Notes under the pieces: generated by a model | Told to the model about the DNA's origin: nothing | The model's input: the letters and a program-made list of their open reading frames with translations, nothing else | Databases searched by the model: none | NCBI GenBank assembly: GCA_013141115.1 | Contig: JABFRP010000005.1 | Coordinates: 62,001-126,000 of the forward strand | Length of the DNA: 64,000 nucleotides | Reading direction: 5' to 3' | Source: Ferruginibacter sp. | GTDB taxonomy: Bacteria; Bacteroidota; Bacteroidia; Chitinophagales; Chitinophagaceae | Part shown: one piece after another, positions 43,259-52,748 of the stretch | Position numbering within the stretch: the stretch's first letter is position 1 | How the letters are laid out: every line of letters starts with the position of its first letter | Program-made: the position numbers and the translations under genes

Positions 43259-44098
43259 TTAACTATAATATCCTTCACTCAATCCAAATTTTCGTTCGGG
43301 GGCATTGTTCTCCATTTCGTGAAAAGCGGCGGGGCTAAGGCCTGTAAGATCCTTGTAGTTTTTTATGAGGTGCTGGTAATCGTGGTAATTACATTCTAAT
43401 GCAATACTTAACCAATCCATTTTTGGGTTGGAGTTTTTTAAGCGGAATGCTTTATCAAAACGGATGATACGTTCGTATAGTTTAGGGTTTACGCCGGTAC
43501 GTTCTTTAAACTTACGCTCCAGTTGCTTTGGGCTAAGGCAGGCTTCTCTGGCAATTTGCTGCAGGGTAAATTTTTTATCAGCCTTTAATAACAGTATACA
43601 GGCATCATCTATTAATAGCCGGGGTTTTTGCTGTTTTTTAATAAGAGATCTTACAAAAATATCGGCAATATCAATCATGGCTTTATAATTGGCGGCATAA
43701 TGCAATTGTTCATTTATGGTTCTTATTTCTGCAGAAAAAAAGGTTTCTGCATCAAGGTATTGATTAGTGATTTCGGCAGAAGGAATACTGGTTAAGCGAT
43801 GTAACGCCCCGGGATTAAAAATAATTTGAAACACCAGGAAATTATTACCTATCATGCGGTGAGTAACTTCTGAAAATTGTCCGTACAATACTACCGGTAA
43901 ATTTTTTACCTGTTTGCCGGTGTTTTTGTATTCTACAGTCTCGGTATCGTAAGGATAAAATGCCAGGCATTGTTCCGGCCGGGGCGGATAAGCTTTAAAA
44001 GGCACGGGTTGCCCTTGCTCAAATTTAAGATGAACAATGCGGTACAGTTGTACAAACTCCTGTACATCGGGTGCAGGTATAAAATCTTTTAACAACAA
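43259..44098 (-). CDS. AraC family transcriptional regulator with DUF6597-like N-terminus, 279 aa
   Basis: The C-terminal 100 residues contain the AraC DNA-binding helices (FTLQQIAREACLSPKQLERKFKERTG, ALECNYHDYQHLIKNYKDLTG). The N-terminal 165 residues are a cupin-like ligand domain of the DUF6597 type (FVQLYRIVHLKFEQGQPVPFKAYPPRPEQCLAFYPY in parts, and FNPGALHRLT). The ligand is unknown. The next gene on the same strand, a cupin protein at 44141, may be its target or sensor. Confidence 0.85.
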   Translation of the reverse strand: MLLKDFIPAPDVQEFVQLYRIVHLKFEQGQPVPFKAYPPRPEQCLAFYPYDTETVEYKNTGKQVKNLPVVLYGQFSEVTHRMIGNNFLVFQIIFNPGALHRLTSIPSAEITNQYLDAETFFSAEIRTINEQLHYAANYKAMIDIADIFVRSLIKKQQKPRLLIDDACILLLKADKKFTLQQIAREACLSPKQLERKFKERTGVNPKLYERIIRFDKAFRLKNSNPKMDWLSIALECNYHDYQHLIKNYKDLTGLSPAAFHEMENNAPERKFGLSEGYYS

Positions 44099-44140
44099 AA
44101 GCGCAATACAATTATTGGTGAGAAGTAAGATACAAAAAAA

Positions 44141-44698
44141 TTACAGAGAAAGTGGGGGTCCCACTACTTTCATATCATGTTTGGCATGTATGCGGTCCAT
44201 TTCTGCTGCTGATGGCCGATCTTTTAAATTGTTCATATAAGTAAAAAACTCTTCCATTTTACCAGCGGGCTGTAAAAAGTAAATGAGTTTTCCTTTGTCG
44301 GAAAGTTGTATCCAGGTGTGTGGTATATTTCTTGGTAAAAAAATAGTTTGCCCTGCTTTTAATATATGTGTTTCTTTTCCCACTACAAAACGATATTCCC
44401 CGTCGGTAATCATAAAAATTTCATCTTGTTTAAAATGAACATGCAGCATAGGCCCCACTTTACCCAGCCCGGTGTATTCAAACACGGAGAGTTTTCCACC
44501 AGTATCTTTAGAGGAAATTTTTAAGTCGTTGGGATGAACACCTAAAAATTTTACCACATCGCCAAAACGTGATTTACCGGCATCAACTATAAAAGGTTGG
44601 GTAGTGGATGCTGTATTTTTTTCAGTAGTTGATTGATTGGCCCATGCCAATGCAGGTGCAGCAAGTAATGAGGTAAGTAAAAATTTTTTACGGTGCAT
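44141..44698 (-). CDS. Exported cupin-domain protein, 185 aa
   Basis: A signal-like N-terminus (MHRKKFLLTSLLAAPALAWA) precedes a cupin barrel. Motif 1 is GPMLHVHFKQDEIFMITDGEYRF with two His and a Glu, and motif 2 is LPRNIPHTWIQLSD. These are likely metal ligands. The family includes dioxygenases and isomerases; the reaction here is unknown. I chose the ATG at 44698 over the longer frame (to 44776) because it gives a clean signal peptide. It lies 43 bp upstream of the AraC regulator on the same strand and may share its transcript. Confidence 0.75.
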   Translation of the reverse strand: MHRKKFLLTSLLAAPALAWANQSTTEKNTASTTQPFIVDAGKSRFGDVVKFLGVHPNDLKISSKDTGGKLSVFEYTGLGKVGPMLHVHFKQDEIFMITDGEYRFVVGKETHILKAGQTIFLPRNIPHTWIQLSDKGKLIYFLQPAGKMEEFFTYMNNLKDRPSAAEMDRIHAKHDMKVVGPPLSL

Positions 44699-44812
44699 GA
44701 TGATTAGTTTTAGTAATGTAAAGTTGCAGACTGCTACAGCATGGCAGGTAGTAAAAAATAGACATTTTATTGGCAATGCACCAAATGCTTAAAAATATTT
44801 TTGCCATTAAGT

Positions 44813-44849
44813 AAAAGCAGGAGACGATATAAAAAACGCTCCTGCTTTT
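44813..44849 (-). terminator. Terminator of the large secreted protein gene
   Basis: AAAAGCAGGAG (44813-44823) pairs with CTCCTGCTTTT (44839-44849) around a 15-nt loop. Read on the minus strand it follows the stop of the gene at 44861 and is followed by TTTTAC. Confidence 0.75.
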
Positions 44850-44860
44850 TAATTAGGCTA

Positions 44861-46768
44861 TTATTGAGTGTAGCCCCAAACAGTTGTAAAACCTTTGTTT
44901 GCCGATTGTGTATTGGTAGACCATGAGGCAGGATCGGAATCCAATACGGTGTACTTTCCGGGAGGCAAACTAATGTTTGGCCTTACCACCCAATAGGCAT
45001 TTTGTACGCCACCCTGGCCTAATGTTCCGCTGGCCTGCCACGGACCAATTTTTTTGCCCCAGGCATTTACCAGCGTAATGGTACCCGGTTGTTTTCCATT
45101 GTTAAAGTAATGGTAGTTTTCAATACGGGTGATAAATGTAGTTTGTGTTACTGCAAATTGTGTGGCGCTTACCGGGCCATTATTTACACCGTAAATATTG
45201 CCGTTATCATAAATTTTTTCTTCCTTTCCGGCATTGGTTATTTCGTTTCCTTCATCACTTGCCGATGCTATTTTAACGCCATTAATTGCAGCTCTTTTAT
45301 TTTTTACATCATTGGTTATTTTTATAGCAGTGTTTTCGCCGGCCTGGTTAAGCATATATTCCTTTCCATTGCTTACAGGTAAACTGTATTTATAAACAGC
45401 ACGGCCAGCTGGTTCATCCTGCATATAAAAACCGGAGTACACTTCTGCTGCACCATTGCCGGTGCCTTTTAGTATGATGTTATAACCGGCATTGGAAGGG
45501 TAGGCCAACTCTGTCCAGTAAGTGCCATCCGCTAGTTGAAATGTATTTACAGATACATCTTCAATTTCTGTACGCAACACACCACCTGGGAAACCGCTAA
45601 TGCGGCCGTTGGCATCTTTGATATACATATTTAAAGGGCAGTCTGCCGCAGCTCTTGTATCAATGTTGCGGTTCATGTAATCTATTTTCATCCGCCTTTT
45701 TCTTTCGGTAAGATCTTTAATATTTTTATATACTTCCTGCCGTTTTTTAGCAAGCGATTTGTACCAGTTGGTTTCTTGCGTTGTAAGTTCAGTTTTACGG
45801 GGATCGGTATAGCCACTGCCACCGCATATTGGGTATTGCCCTTTGTAATAACCGGAAGGATTTACACCGTAAGGAAATATTTTTTTCCATTCTTCAATAG
45901 TATATGATTTTGATTTTTGCTCGGGCCAGGGATCCAGTACTGTTCCGGTTTCTCTCCAGTCGGTTCCTTTTGGGTAAATAACCACGGCCTGGTGCCCGCC
46001 GGGTGTAACACCGCAGTTAGCCTGAATGGGGCCGTATTCGTAACCTTCCAGTAATTTTTTTTGCTCGGGGTCGTTACCGTATTTTATATTATCCAACATG
46101 CCCAATACCCTGCTTTGATAAGCACCGCAGGTATAATCATCATACTTGTTATCAAACCACCACAGTTTATTATTATCGGGGCCGTTACTTACTAATCCTC
46201 TTGGAATTTTACTTTCATCGCCATATATTTTAAGCAGGTCTTTTAGTATGGCTACTTTAGATGGTGCCGGTTTATATTTATCTGGTTCGGCAGTTTTATT
46301 TTGTGCACCCCATTTGCCATCCCAGCCACCTTGTACTACCACACCACGGGAGCCACCACCCATGCTGTAATGTCCATTCATATTTACAGAAATATTTGCA
46401 GCTGCAGCATCTTTTGGTATTGCTACTTCTTGTTGAAAATTCATTGGTGTGCCGGGCTTTACTTCATAAGTACCACTGCTGGTTTTGTTGCCTGCACTTA
46501 CCGATACGGTTACTGTGCAACCAAGCCCGCCGGCTTGTAAAGAACCGGAAATGCCCAGTGTACTTCCTTTTTGTATATCAGTTACTACAAGGCTTCTTGT
46601 CCATGTATAACCAGGTACATCGGTGTATTTTGAAATAGTAGCACCTGTTATACTATAATTTACCTGCATGCCATTAAAGGGCTCACCAGGAAAAATACCG
46701 GATGACTGGGCTATTGCATTTGCCGAAAAAAATATTGCTGTTGCTAAAGGGAAAAGTATCTTTTTCAT
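44861..46768 (-). CDS. Large secreted protein with Cys/His/Asp block (possible cysteine peptidase or transglutaminase-like fold), 635 aa
   Basis: A signal peptide (MKKILFPLATAIFFSANAIA) opens the protein. Residues 25-140 form a beta-sandwich (MQVNYSITGATIS, GGLGCTVTVSV). Around 205-280 are DDYTCGAYQSRVLGML, YEYGPIQANCGVTPGGHQAVVIYPKGTDW and TGTVLDPWPEQ: a Cys, then a GGHQAVV His, then a VLDPW Asp, arranged as in papain/transglutaminase-type enzymes. The C-terminus is beta-rich with GTITLVNAWGKKIGPW. I do not recognise the family. The catalytic reading is an inference from residue spacing. It is a single gene, exported to the periplasm or surface. Confidence 0.6.
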   Translation of the reverse strand: MKKILFPLATAIFFSANAIAQSSGIFPGEPFNGMQVNYSITGATISKYTDVPGYTWTRSLVVTDIQKGSTLGISGSLQAGGLGCTVTVSVSAGNKTSSGTYEVKPGTPMNFQQEVAIPKDAAAANISVNMNGHYSMGGGSRGVVVQGGWDGKWGAQNKTAEPDKYKPAPSKVAILKDLLKIYGDESKIPRGLVSNGPDNNKLWWFDNKYDDYTCGAYQSRVLGMLDNIKYGNDPEQKKLLEGYEYGPIQANCGVTPGGHQAVVIYPKGTDWRETGTVLDPWPEQKSKSYTIEEWKKIFPYGVNPSGYYKGQYPICGGSGYTDPRKTELTTQETNWYKSLAKKRQEVYKNIKDLTERKRRMKIDYMNRNIDTRAAADCPLNMYIKDANGRISGFPGGVLRTEIEDVSVNTFQLADGTYWTELAYPSNAGYNIILKGTGNGAAEVYSGFYMQDEPAGRAVYKYSLPVSNGKEYMLNQAGENTAIKITNDVKNKRAAINGVKIASASDEGNEITNAGKEEKIYDNGNIYGVNNGPVSATQFAVTQTTFITRIENYHYFNNGKQPGTITLVNAWGKKIGPWQASGTLGQGGVQNAYWVVRPNISLPPGKYTVLDSDPASWSTNTQSANKGFTTVWGYTQ

Positions 46769-47155
46769 ACCTCAGGGTTTTAATGGTACAAGTTATTAAT
46801 ACTGCGTAATTACAAATGATGATGGTAGTTGTTCAAAGTGGTGATTGTGATCAATAGGTAGGGCGATAAAATATATTTAACCAAGATGTAACGCTAGTGA
46901 CTGTTGAACTGTATTTTTTTTGAAAAATATGCAATTGTTATTTGCTATGCTGAAAATACAATGTAAAGTATGGGAGAAGAAGAATGGCTGCCATCAAAAA
47001 GATTGATTATTGTCAATGGTAGCCTGGTAAAGGGGGAGAGGGAATTGTGTGTATTTATTGTTTCAGTTTTGCAGGTAACACAAATATGCGGTACTGAAAT
47101 TTTATTACAGGTTGCAGGAGTAAAAGGATAGTAAAATTATTTTGTCTTTGATAAA
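46769..47155. other. Intergenic region, 387 bp
   Basis: A spacer between the leftward secreted protein gene and the leftward hybrid kinase gene. A 53-codon plus-strand frame (46970-47131) exists but has no supporting feature. No hairpin or -7 box is convincing. Confidence 0.4.
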
Positions 47156-48992
47156 TCACCATTCTTTTAATGTATCTGCGGCAGCCAGTTTTTTATCAGT
47201 AATTACAAGTGCCCATTTTTCAAGCATGTTTACCAGCTCGCCCAATTGTACCGGCTTACTAATGTAATCATCCATGCCCGCCTGTATGCAGGCCATTCTG
47301 TCGCCGTGCATTACATTAGCCGTCATTGCAATAATAGTAGGTTGTTTGCTCAGGCATACCCGTATCATTCTGGTAGCTTCCAGTCCATCCATTTCGGGCA
47401 TTTGTACATCCATCAATATAAGATCGTAAGCAGCTTTGCCTACCATATCCAACACAATATGGCCATTGCCTGCAACATCAGCTTCGTACCCCAGCTTACC
47501 CAATATTTTAATAGCCCATTTTTGATTAACAGGATTATCTTCTGCCACCAATATTTTTAACGGGTATTGTTTAGCAAAATCGGCAGATAATTTATTTGCC
47601 GGCATATCCTGCATCTGTCCGGTATTTTTACTCCGCAAGCTGCTGAGTACATTATCAAACAGTGTATGATGTTTTAATGGTTTGCTTAACACCGTAATTT
47701 CCTTTGCAATTGTATGCTGCTCTTTGTAGCGCACATCATTTAAAGGGTTTAATAATATTACAGGCAATTGAGGGAATATGTTTTTTATATTTGCCAACAG
47801 TTGTATACCATTGGTTTCGGGCAGGTTCATTTCAGTAATTACCAGGTTAAATGATTGCTCATTTATTAACTGCAAAGCTTCTTTACTGCTTGCAGCAACA
47901 ACAGGTTGCATTTTCCATTGCCGCAGTTTTTTTGCTAAAACACTTGCTGATACAATATTGCTGTTTACGATCAACACTGATTTATCTTCAAAACCTTTAA
48001 GGCTGTAATTAACAGTAGTTCCGGCAAGTGGTGTAACGGCATGCAATGGGATGTTAAAAATAAAACCAGCGTTGGTATTATCTATAGCTTTTATTTCTCC
48101 AGCCATTTCTTCTACCAGTTTTTTACTAATGGCAAGGCCAAGAATTGCTGTGTTTTGCAAATCTCCAATAGTATTGTCTGGCAGCGTTTTTCCTTCGGCC
48201 AGCAACATTGCTATTGAAGCTGCATTGTCTAAAGGTTTTGCTGTTATAGTAAAGCCTAGTGCCGGCGGAGTGGTTATACTGTTATGTTTAATAATGTGTA
48301 TTCCAATACAAACTTGCTGAGGATTATCTGCCATTACCATTTCTACAAGGTTGGTTAATACCTGGTGCAGGCGATGGTTATCTGTTAATACTTCTAGTGG
48401 TACCTCTTCATTTATATCATATAACAATTCTATATTTTTTTCCGATGCTTTTACAGCAAACGTGTCTATTACTTCTTCTACACAGTTACGCAGATCGGTA
48501 TTTTTTTGCTGTACTGCGTTAATAGCCTGGTCAATTTTTGATTGTTCCAGTGTATCATTGGCCATTACTTCATCTACTTTATCTAAAAGTATTTTTCCTG
48601 AGCTGATGATGGTTTCGATATAAGCTTTTTGTTCAGGATGGAGATTAGTTTCTTCTAAAAGAATAGCCATACCTAATATGCCATTCATAGGTGTTCGTAT
48701 CTCATGGCTAAGAGAGCTGAGTAATTTCTCTCTTGCCGTTGCTGATCTTTTTTGCATCGGCCCTTGCTTTACTTTTTTCACGGCTGGCATAATCAAGGTG
48801 CTTTTGCATAGCTTCCAGCTGCTTGTCCATGGCATTAATTTTATTGTGGTAGCTGTTAATGTTTGATCGGTAAAGCCCCAATAGTATTAATGCCATTGCC
48901 ACAAGAACAGCAAAAAAAATACAGGCACTAAAAGTGGATAACACAAAAAGCGGCAGGTATGCTGTTACAAAAAAAATATCAATTATTTCCAT
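47156..48992 (-). pseudogene. Frameshifted hybrid histidine kinase with degraded catalytic core
   Basis: Two overlapping frames make one gene. The first (48992 down to 48708, 94 aa) gives a membrane anchor and coiled coil (MDKQLEAMQKHLDYASREKS). The second (47156-48835) continues with LLSSLSHEIRTPMNGILG, an ATPase-like region, and two receiver domains. The break is a 6-T run on the plus strand (48748-48753); removing one base joins AKARADAK-type coil to RSATAREKLL, giving about 611 residues. The phosphoacceptor His is kept, but the ATPase region lacks the second N-box Asn and the G boxes. Receiver 1 has Glu335 in place of the phospho-Asp (LVITEMNLPETNG) and NS in place of the acidic pair. Receiver 2 is intact (Asp476, EDN, KPV). 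Numbers refer to the 47156-48835 frame. Confidence 0.75.
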
Positions 48993-49041
48993 ACAAAGAG
49001 ATTGATTATTCGTTTATTTTTTGTTTTAACCATGTGTATTA

Positions 49042-49590
49042 TTATTGTGGTTCTTCGGTGTAAATTACCGGGGCCTCTGTTAATTTTTTTATGTTGCTTA
49101 TATCTTTCAGGTGGCTGTTCCAGTGAAAAAGCAAATTGTCAATGGGTTGCCACATCATTACCCAGCTAAAAATATCAATGCCGGTAAGTATAGCAGATTC
49201 TATACCGCCTTCATCTTTTAAAATCATGGGTATTAAAATATGGGACAATAATATAATGGCAAGGCCAATAAAAAGTACAATATAATTACGGCGTTTAAAT
49301 CTTTCAAATTCGCCCTGTTTTGCCAGCATTACATGGGCAAAATGCTGCTTAATAGCATAGATGAGAGGCTCGGTATATTGTTTGTCGCTTTCTGTTTTGC
49401 AGGTAACCTTGTATTCAATAATGGTCATTCGCCTGGCTGGCGCTTTAATGCGGTTAATGTATTCTTCAAACTCGTGGCTAAGTTGTCTTTTGTAAAAGGG
49501 AGAGGGGTCATTTTTATTAAAATGTTCTTCAATGGCCCCGGGATTTACAACAAGGAAAATGTCGATCTTTTCTGGTAAAACTTTTTTCAT
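49042..49590 (-). CDS. Two-helix membrane protein, 182 aa
   Basis: Residues 1-95 are cytoplasmic, mixed alpha/beta (KIDIFLVVNPGAIEEHF, APARRMTIIEYKVTCKTESD). Two membrane helices lie at about 105-123 (YIVLFIGLAIILLSHILIPM) and 131-147 (AILTGIDIFSWVMMWQPI). The C-terminal 30 residues are soluble. No enzyme motif is visible. It is 49 bp upstream of the frameshifted kinase on the same strand, so it may have been its operon partner. I do not recognise the family. Confidence 0.7.
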   Translation of the reverse strand: MKKVLPEKIDIFLVVNPGAIEEHFNKNDPSPFYKRQLSHEFEEYINRIKAPARRMTIIEYKVTCKTESDKQYTEPLIYAIKQHFAHVMLAKQGEFERFKRRNYIVLFIGLAIILLSHILIPMILKDEGGIESAILTGIDIFSWVMMWQPIDNLLFHWNSHLKDISNIKKLTEAPVIYTEEPQ

Positions 49591-49834
49591 TAGGTGTGAA
49601 ATTGAAGTTTCATGTATGAATTTTAAGGGTTTGTTTCTTTTAATATTTATCTATGTATTATAGAACTACAGATGCGTATAGAAATTGTGTATCAGTGATA
49701 CAAATCGGACTGTTGTTTAAATAAGTAGTCGTCTTTCTACAACAATTTGGTTAATTAGCTCACACCACTAAATCTGTTTATAACGTTATTATGTAGACAG
49801 ACAATATCCTTAAAAGCTAATAATACCAGCACTC

Positions 49835-50434
49835 CTGAAAAAACCAATTACCATAATAGTTTTATTATTAACATTTGCCTGTGTGGGTATTTTGTTCTGG
49901 TACAGCGAATGGCAGTACAGTTTGCCAACGCCTGTGCCGGCGCAATATCATGCAGTAGCTTCAGGTGAATATATTGGCGTAAGCAAAAAATTTATCTCCG
50001 AAAAAAACAAGCCTCTCTTCCTGCATTTCTTCAATCCCGATTGCCCCTGCTCCCGGTTTAATATGCCGCATTTTAAAGGGCTTGCAAAAAAGTATGGTAA
50101 TGAAATAAGTTTTGCTGTGGTAGTAATTACAAGCAATAAAGGTTACACCGAAGATAATATTCGGAAAAAATATGCCCTTACAATGCCCATTTTATTTGAC
50201 ACTTCTCTTGCTGTTATCTGCGGCGTTTACTCCACGCCGCAAGCTGTATTACTAACTGCAAATGAGCAACTTTATTACAGGGGCAATTATAACAGAAGCC
50301 GCTATTGTACCGATAAAAAAAGTAACTATGCTCAAATAGCCATCGATGCTTTATTGGCCTGTAAGCAAGAGCCGGCTTTCAATAATTATGCACTTACTGC
50401 CTACGGCTGTTCGCTGCCAAACTGTAAAAAATAA
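49835..50434 (+). CDS. Thioredoxin-like membrane-anchored protein, probable CTG start, 199 aa
   Basis: A thioredoxin fold is visible with the redox-type motif CPCS in FNPDCPCSRFNMPHF, then YGNEISFAVVVITS, MPILFDTSL and a YSTPQAVLL cis-Pro segment. The extra C-terminal Cys residues (ACKQEPAF, YGCSLPNC) are unusual. An N-terminal anchor (KKPITIIVLLLTFACVGILF) precedes it. No ATG opens it: the nearest codon is CTG at 49835, and a GTG at 49883 would cut off most of the anchor. The protein is probably a periplasmic thiol-redox factor. It stands 30 bp before the intact hybrid kinase gene. Confidence 0.65.
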   Translation: MKKPITIIVLLLTFACVGILFWYSEWQYSLPTPVPAQYHAVASGEYIGVSKKFISEKNKPLFLHFFNPDCPCSRFNMPHFKGLAKKYGNEISFAVVVITSNKGYTEDNIRKKYALTMPILFDTSLAVICGVYSTPQAVLLTANEQLYYRGNYNRSRYCTDKKSNYAQIAIDALLACKQEPAFNNYALTAYGCSLPNCKK

Positions 50435-50464
50435 CCCCTGCAATTAAAAATACTAACAGCAACT

Positions 50465-52720
50465 ATGGAAAACCTTACCCCTGAGAAACAAATACATGCA
50501 ATTTCTTTTTCTAAACAGGTAAAAGAAAGATCAGATAAATTAATGAACTATTTTTTGATCTGTTTTTTTATCTGCGGCCTTATACTGGCACCTTTTTATG
50601 GTACATGGTTAATTGCTTTTGGTGTGGGTGGATTATGTCTTTTTGCGTACTACTATATTAAGGTAACTATGCCCGATTCCACTTTGTACCAATATGTTTT
50701 AAGTTTGGTGTTAGGTGTTTTTATGGCCCAGGGTATTTATCAAATGCATGGCCTTTTTGAAATGCATTTTGCAGCATTTGTTGCCAGTGCTATACTTATC
50801 ACTTACCAAAACTGGAAGCTGCAGATCCCTTTAGTACTGTTTGTACTTATTCATCATACTGGATTGGCTTACCTGCAAAACTCCGGTGTAAAAGGGGTTT
50901 ATTTTAGTCAGGTTGATTCTATTGAATTGGTTGCTTTTATTATACATATTATACTTGCTGCATTAATATTTTTTATTTGCGGGTTATGGGCTTACCTGCT
51001 AAAAAAATATAGCAAAATACAAGTTGAGCAAACCCGTGAAATGGGTAAGCTGGAAAGAGAGGCGCAAATACACAAAGAAAGAGTTTTAAATGAAGAGGCA
51101 CTTAAAGTAGCTTATCAAAAAGCAGAGCAGGCAAGGCACGAAGCGGATGAAGCTAATAAAGCAAAAAGTGTTTTTCTGGCTACAATGAGTCACGAAATTC
51201 GTACACCTATGAATGGTGTAATTGGTATGGCATCGCTTTTAAACGAAACGCAACTTACACCCGAGCAGCAGGAATATGCAAAAACAATTAGTACCTGTGG
51301 CGAATCTTTACTAAAAGTAATTAATGATATACTTGATTTTTCTAAAATAGAATCGGGTAATATGGAGTTGGAAGAAACCGACTTTGATTTGCGTACCTGC
51401 ATAGAAGAAGTGCTGGATGTATTTGCAGGTAAGGCTGGCAAGCTGGGGCTGGACCTGGTGTATGAAATTGATTACAATGTACCAGCACAAATTATTGGCG
51501 ATAGTTTAAGGCTGCGGCAAATACTGGTTAACCTGGTTAGTAATGCTATTAAGTTTACTGAGCAGGGTGAAATATTTGTGGGTGTTCATTTAGTTAAATC
51601 GCAGGATAATGGAGAAATTGTATTAGAGTTTGAAATACGTGATACAGGTATTGGTATTCCTGCAGATAAAATGGAAAGATTGTTCAAAGCTTTTTCGCAG
51701 GTAGATTCATCTACCAGCCGTAAATATGGTGGTACAGGATTGGGCCTTATTATTTGCGAAAAATTAATAGGCTTAATGGGCGGGCAGATTGATGTAAAAA
51801 GTAAAGAGGGTGAAGGCACCACATTCACTTTCACCATGTGTTCATCAGCAAGTTCACAAGCGCTGCGTACTTATGTAACCAATAATTTAGCAGGTATAGA
51901 AGGTAAACAGGTGTTGGTGGTAGATGATAATTTAACCAACCGCTGCATCCTCAAAAATCAATTAGAGATATGGAAACTGCTGCCCACATTAGCCTGTAGC
52001 GGGGCAGAGGCGCTGGAAATATTAAACAAAGGGATGCAGTTTGATCTGGTATTAACTGATATGCAAATGCCTGATATGGATGGTTGCGAACTGGCAAAAA
52101 ATATGCAAAAAAAATATCCCGATCTGCCAATAATTTTACTAAGTTCTGTTGGTGATGAACGAAATAGAGAATATGCAGGTTTATTTAAATCGATACTTAC
52201 CAAGCCTATTAAACAAGAGATGTTGTGTAAACTTATTATCAATGAGTTAAGAGGTAAAGGAAAACATGTGGCAGAAATACTGCCGGTAAAACAAAAACTT
52301 TCTGTAGATTTTGTAAAAGAGCATCCTTTAAAAATATTGGTGGCAGAAGATAACCAGGTAAACCAGAAGTTGACCCTTAAAATATTAAGTAAACTTGGTT
52401 TTGAAGCAGCACTTGCCGAAAATGGAAAAGACGCAGTTGCAATGGCCGGCCAGCAACATTACGATATTATATTAATGGATGTACAGATGCCGGAAATAGA
52501 CGGATTAGAAGCAACAAGAATAATAAGACAAAGTGTGGAAGTACAACCCATTATTGTAGCAATGACGGCAAATGCCATGAAGGAAGATAAAGACGAATGC
52601 CTGAAGGCTGGTATGAATGATTTTTTAAGTAAACCTGTTAAGCTGGAAGAAATAGTAAATATGCTTGCTAAATGGTCGAACGTAATAAAAGAAAAAAAAG
52701 TTGAACAAAAACGAGCTTGA
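50465..52720 (+). CDS. Hybrid sensor histidine kinase with two receiver domains, 751 aa
   Basis: A membrane sensor (about 6 helices, residues 30-185) is followed by a coiled coil, HisKA (SHEIRTPMNGVIGMA, His243), HATPase (DSLRLRQILVNLVSNAIKF, DTGIGIP, GGTGLGLII), receiver 1 (VLVVDDN, Asp532 in LTDMQMPDMDG, KPI) and receiver 2 (ILVAEDN, Asp672 in LMDVQMPEIDG, KPV). All key residues are intact. It should autophosphorylate and pass phosphate through its receivers to the free Hpt at 52749. It closely resembles the broken kinase at 47156, likely a duplicate. The signal is unknown. No DNA-binding response regulator is encoded nearby. Confidence 0.92.
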   Translation: MENLTPEKQIHAISFSKQVKERSDKLMNYFLICFFICGLILAPFYGTWLIAFGVGGLCLFAYYYIKVTMPDSTLYQYVLSLVLGVFMAQGIYQMHGLFEMHFAAFVASAILITYQNWKLQIPLVLFVLIHHTGLAYLQNSGVKGVYFSQVDSIELVAFIIHIILAALIFFICGLWAYLLKKYSKIQVEQTREMGKLEREAQIHKERVLNEEALKVAYQKAEQARHEADEANKAKSVFLATMSHEIRTPMNGVIGMASLLNETQLTPEQQEYAKTISTCGESLLKVINDILDFSKIESGNMELEETDFDLRTCIEEVLDVFAGKAGKLGLDLVYEIDYNVPAQIIGDSLRLRQILVNLVSNAIKFTEQGEIFVGVHLVKSQDNGEIVLEFEIRDTGIGIPADKMERLFKAFSQVDSSTSRKYGGTGLGLIICEKLIGLMGGQIDVKSKEGEGTTFTFTMCSSASSQALRTYVTNNLAGIEGKQVLVVDDNLTNRCILKNQLEIWKLLPTLACSGAEALEILNKGMQFDLVLTDMQMPDMDGCELAKNMQKKYPDLPIILLSSVGDERNREYAGLFKSILTKPIKQEMLCKLIINELRGKGKHVAEILPVKQKLSVDFVKEHPLKILVAEDNQVNQKLTLKILSKLGFEAALAENGKDAVAMAGQQHYDIILMDVQMPEIDGLEATRIIRQSVEVQPIIVAMTANAMKEDKDECLKAGMNDFLSKPVKLEEIVNMLAKWSNVIKEKKVEQKRA

Positions 52721-52748
52721 TAAAAACGGATAACCCAAAAATATAAGT

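Noticed and set aside
46970..47131. 53-codon plus-strand frame in the spacer before the frameshifted kinase
   Set aside because: No ribosome binding site, family similarity or conservation evidence; it could arise by chance in 387 bp.
48747..48753. A-AAA-AAG on the minus strand as a programmed -1 frameshift site joining the two kinase frames
   Set aside because: A -1 shift leads to a frame that stops at TGA about 20 codons later. Only a +1 shift or loss of one base restores the kinase frame, so an indel fits better.
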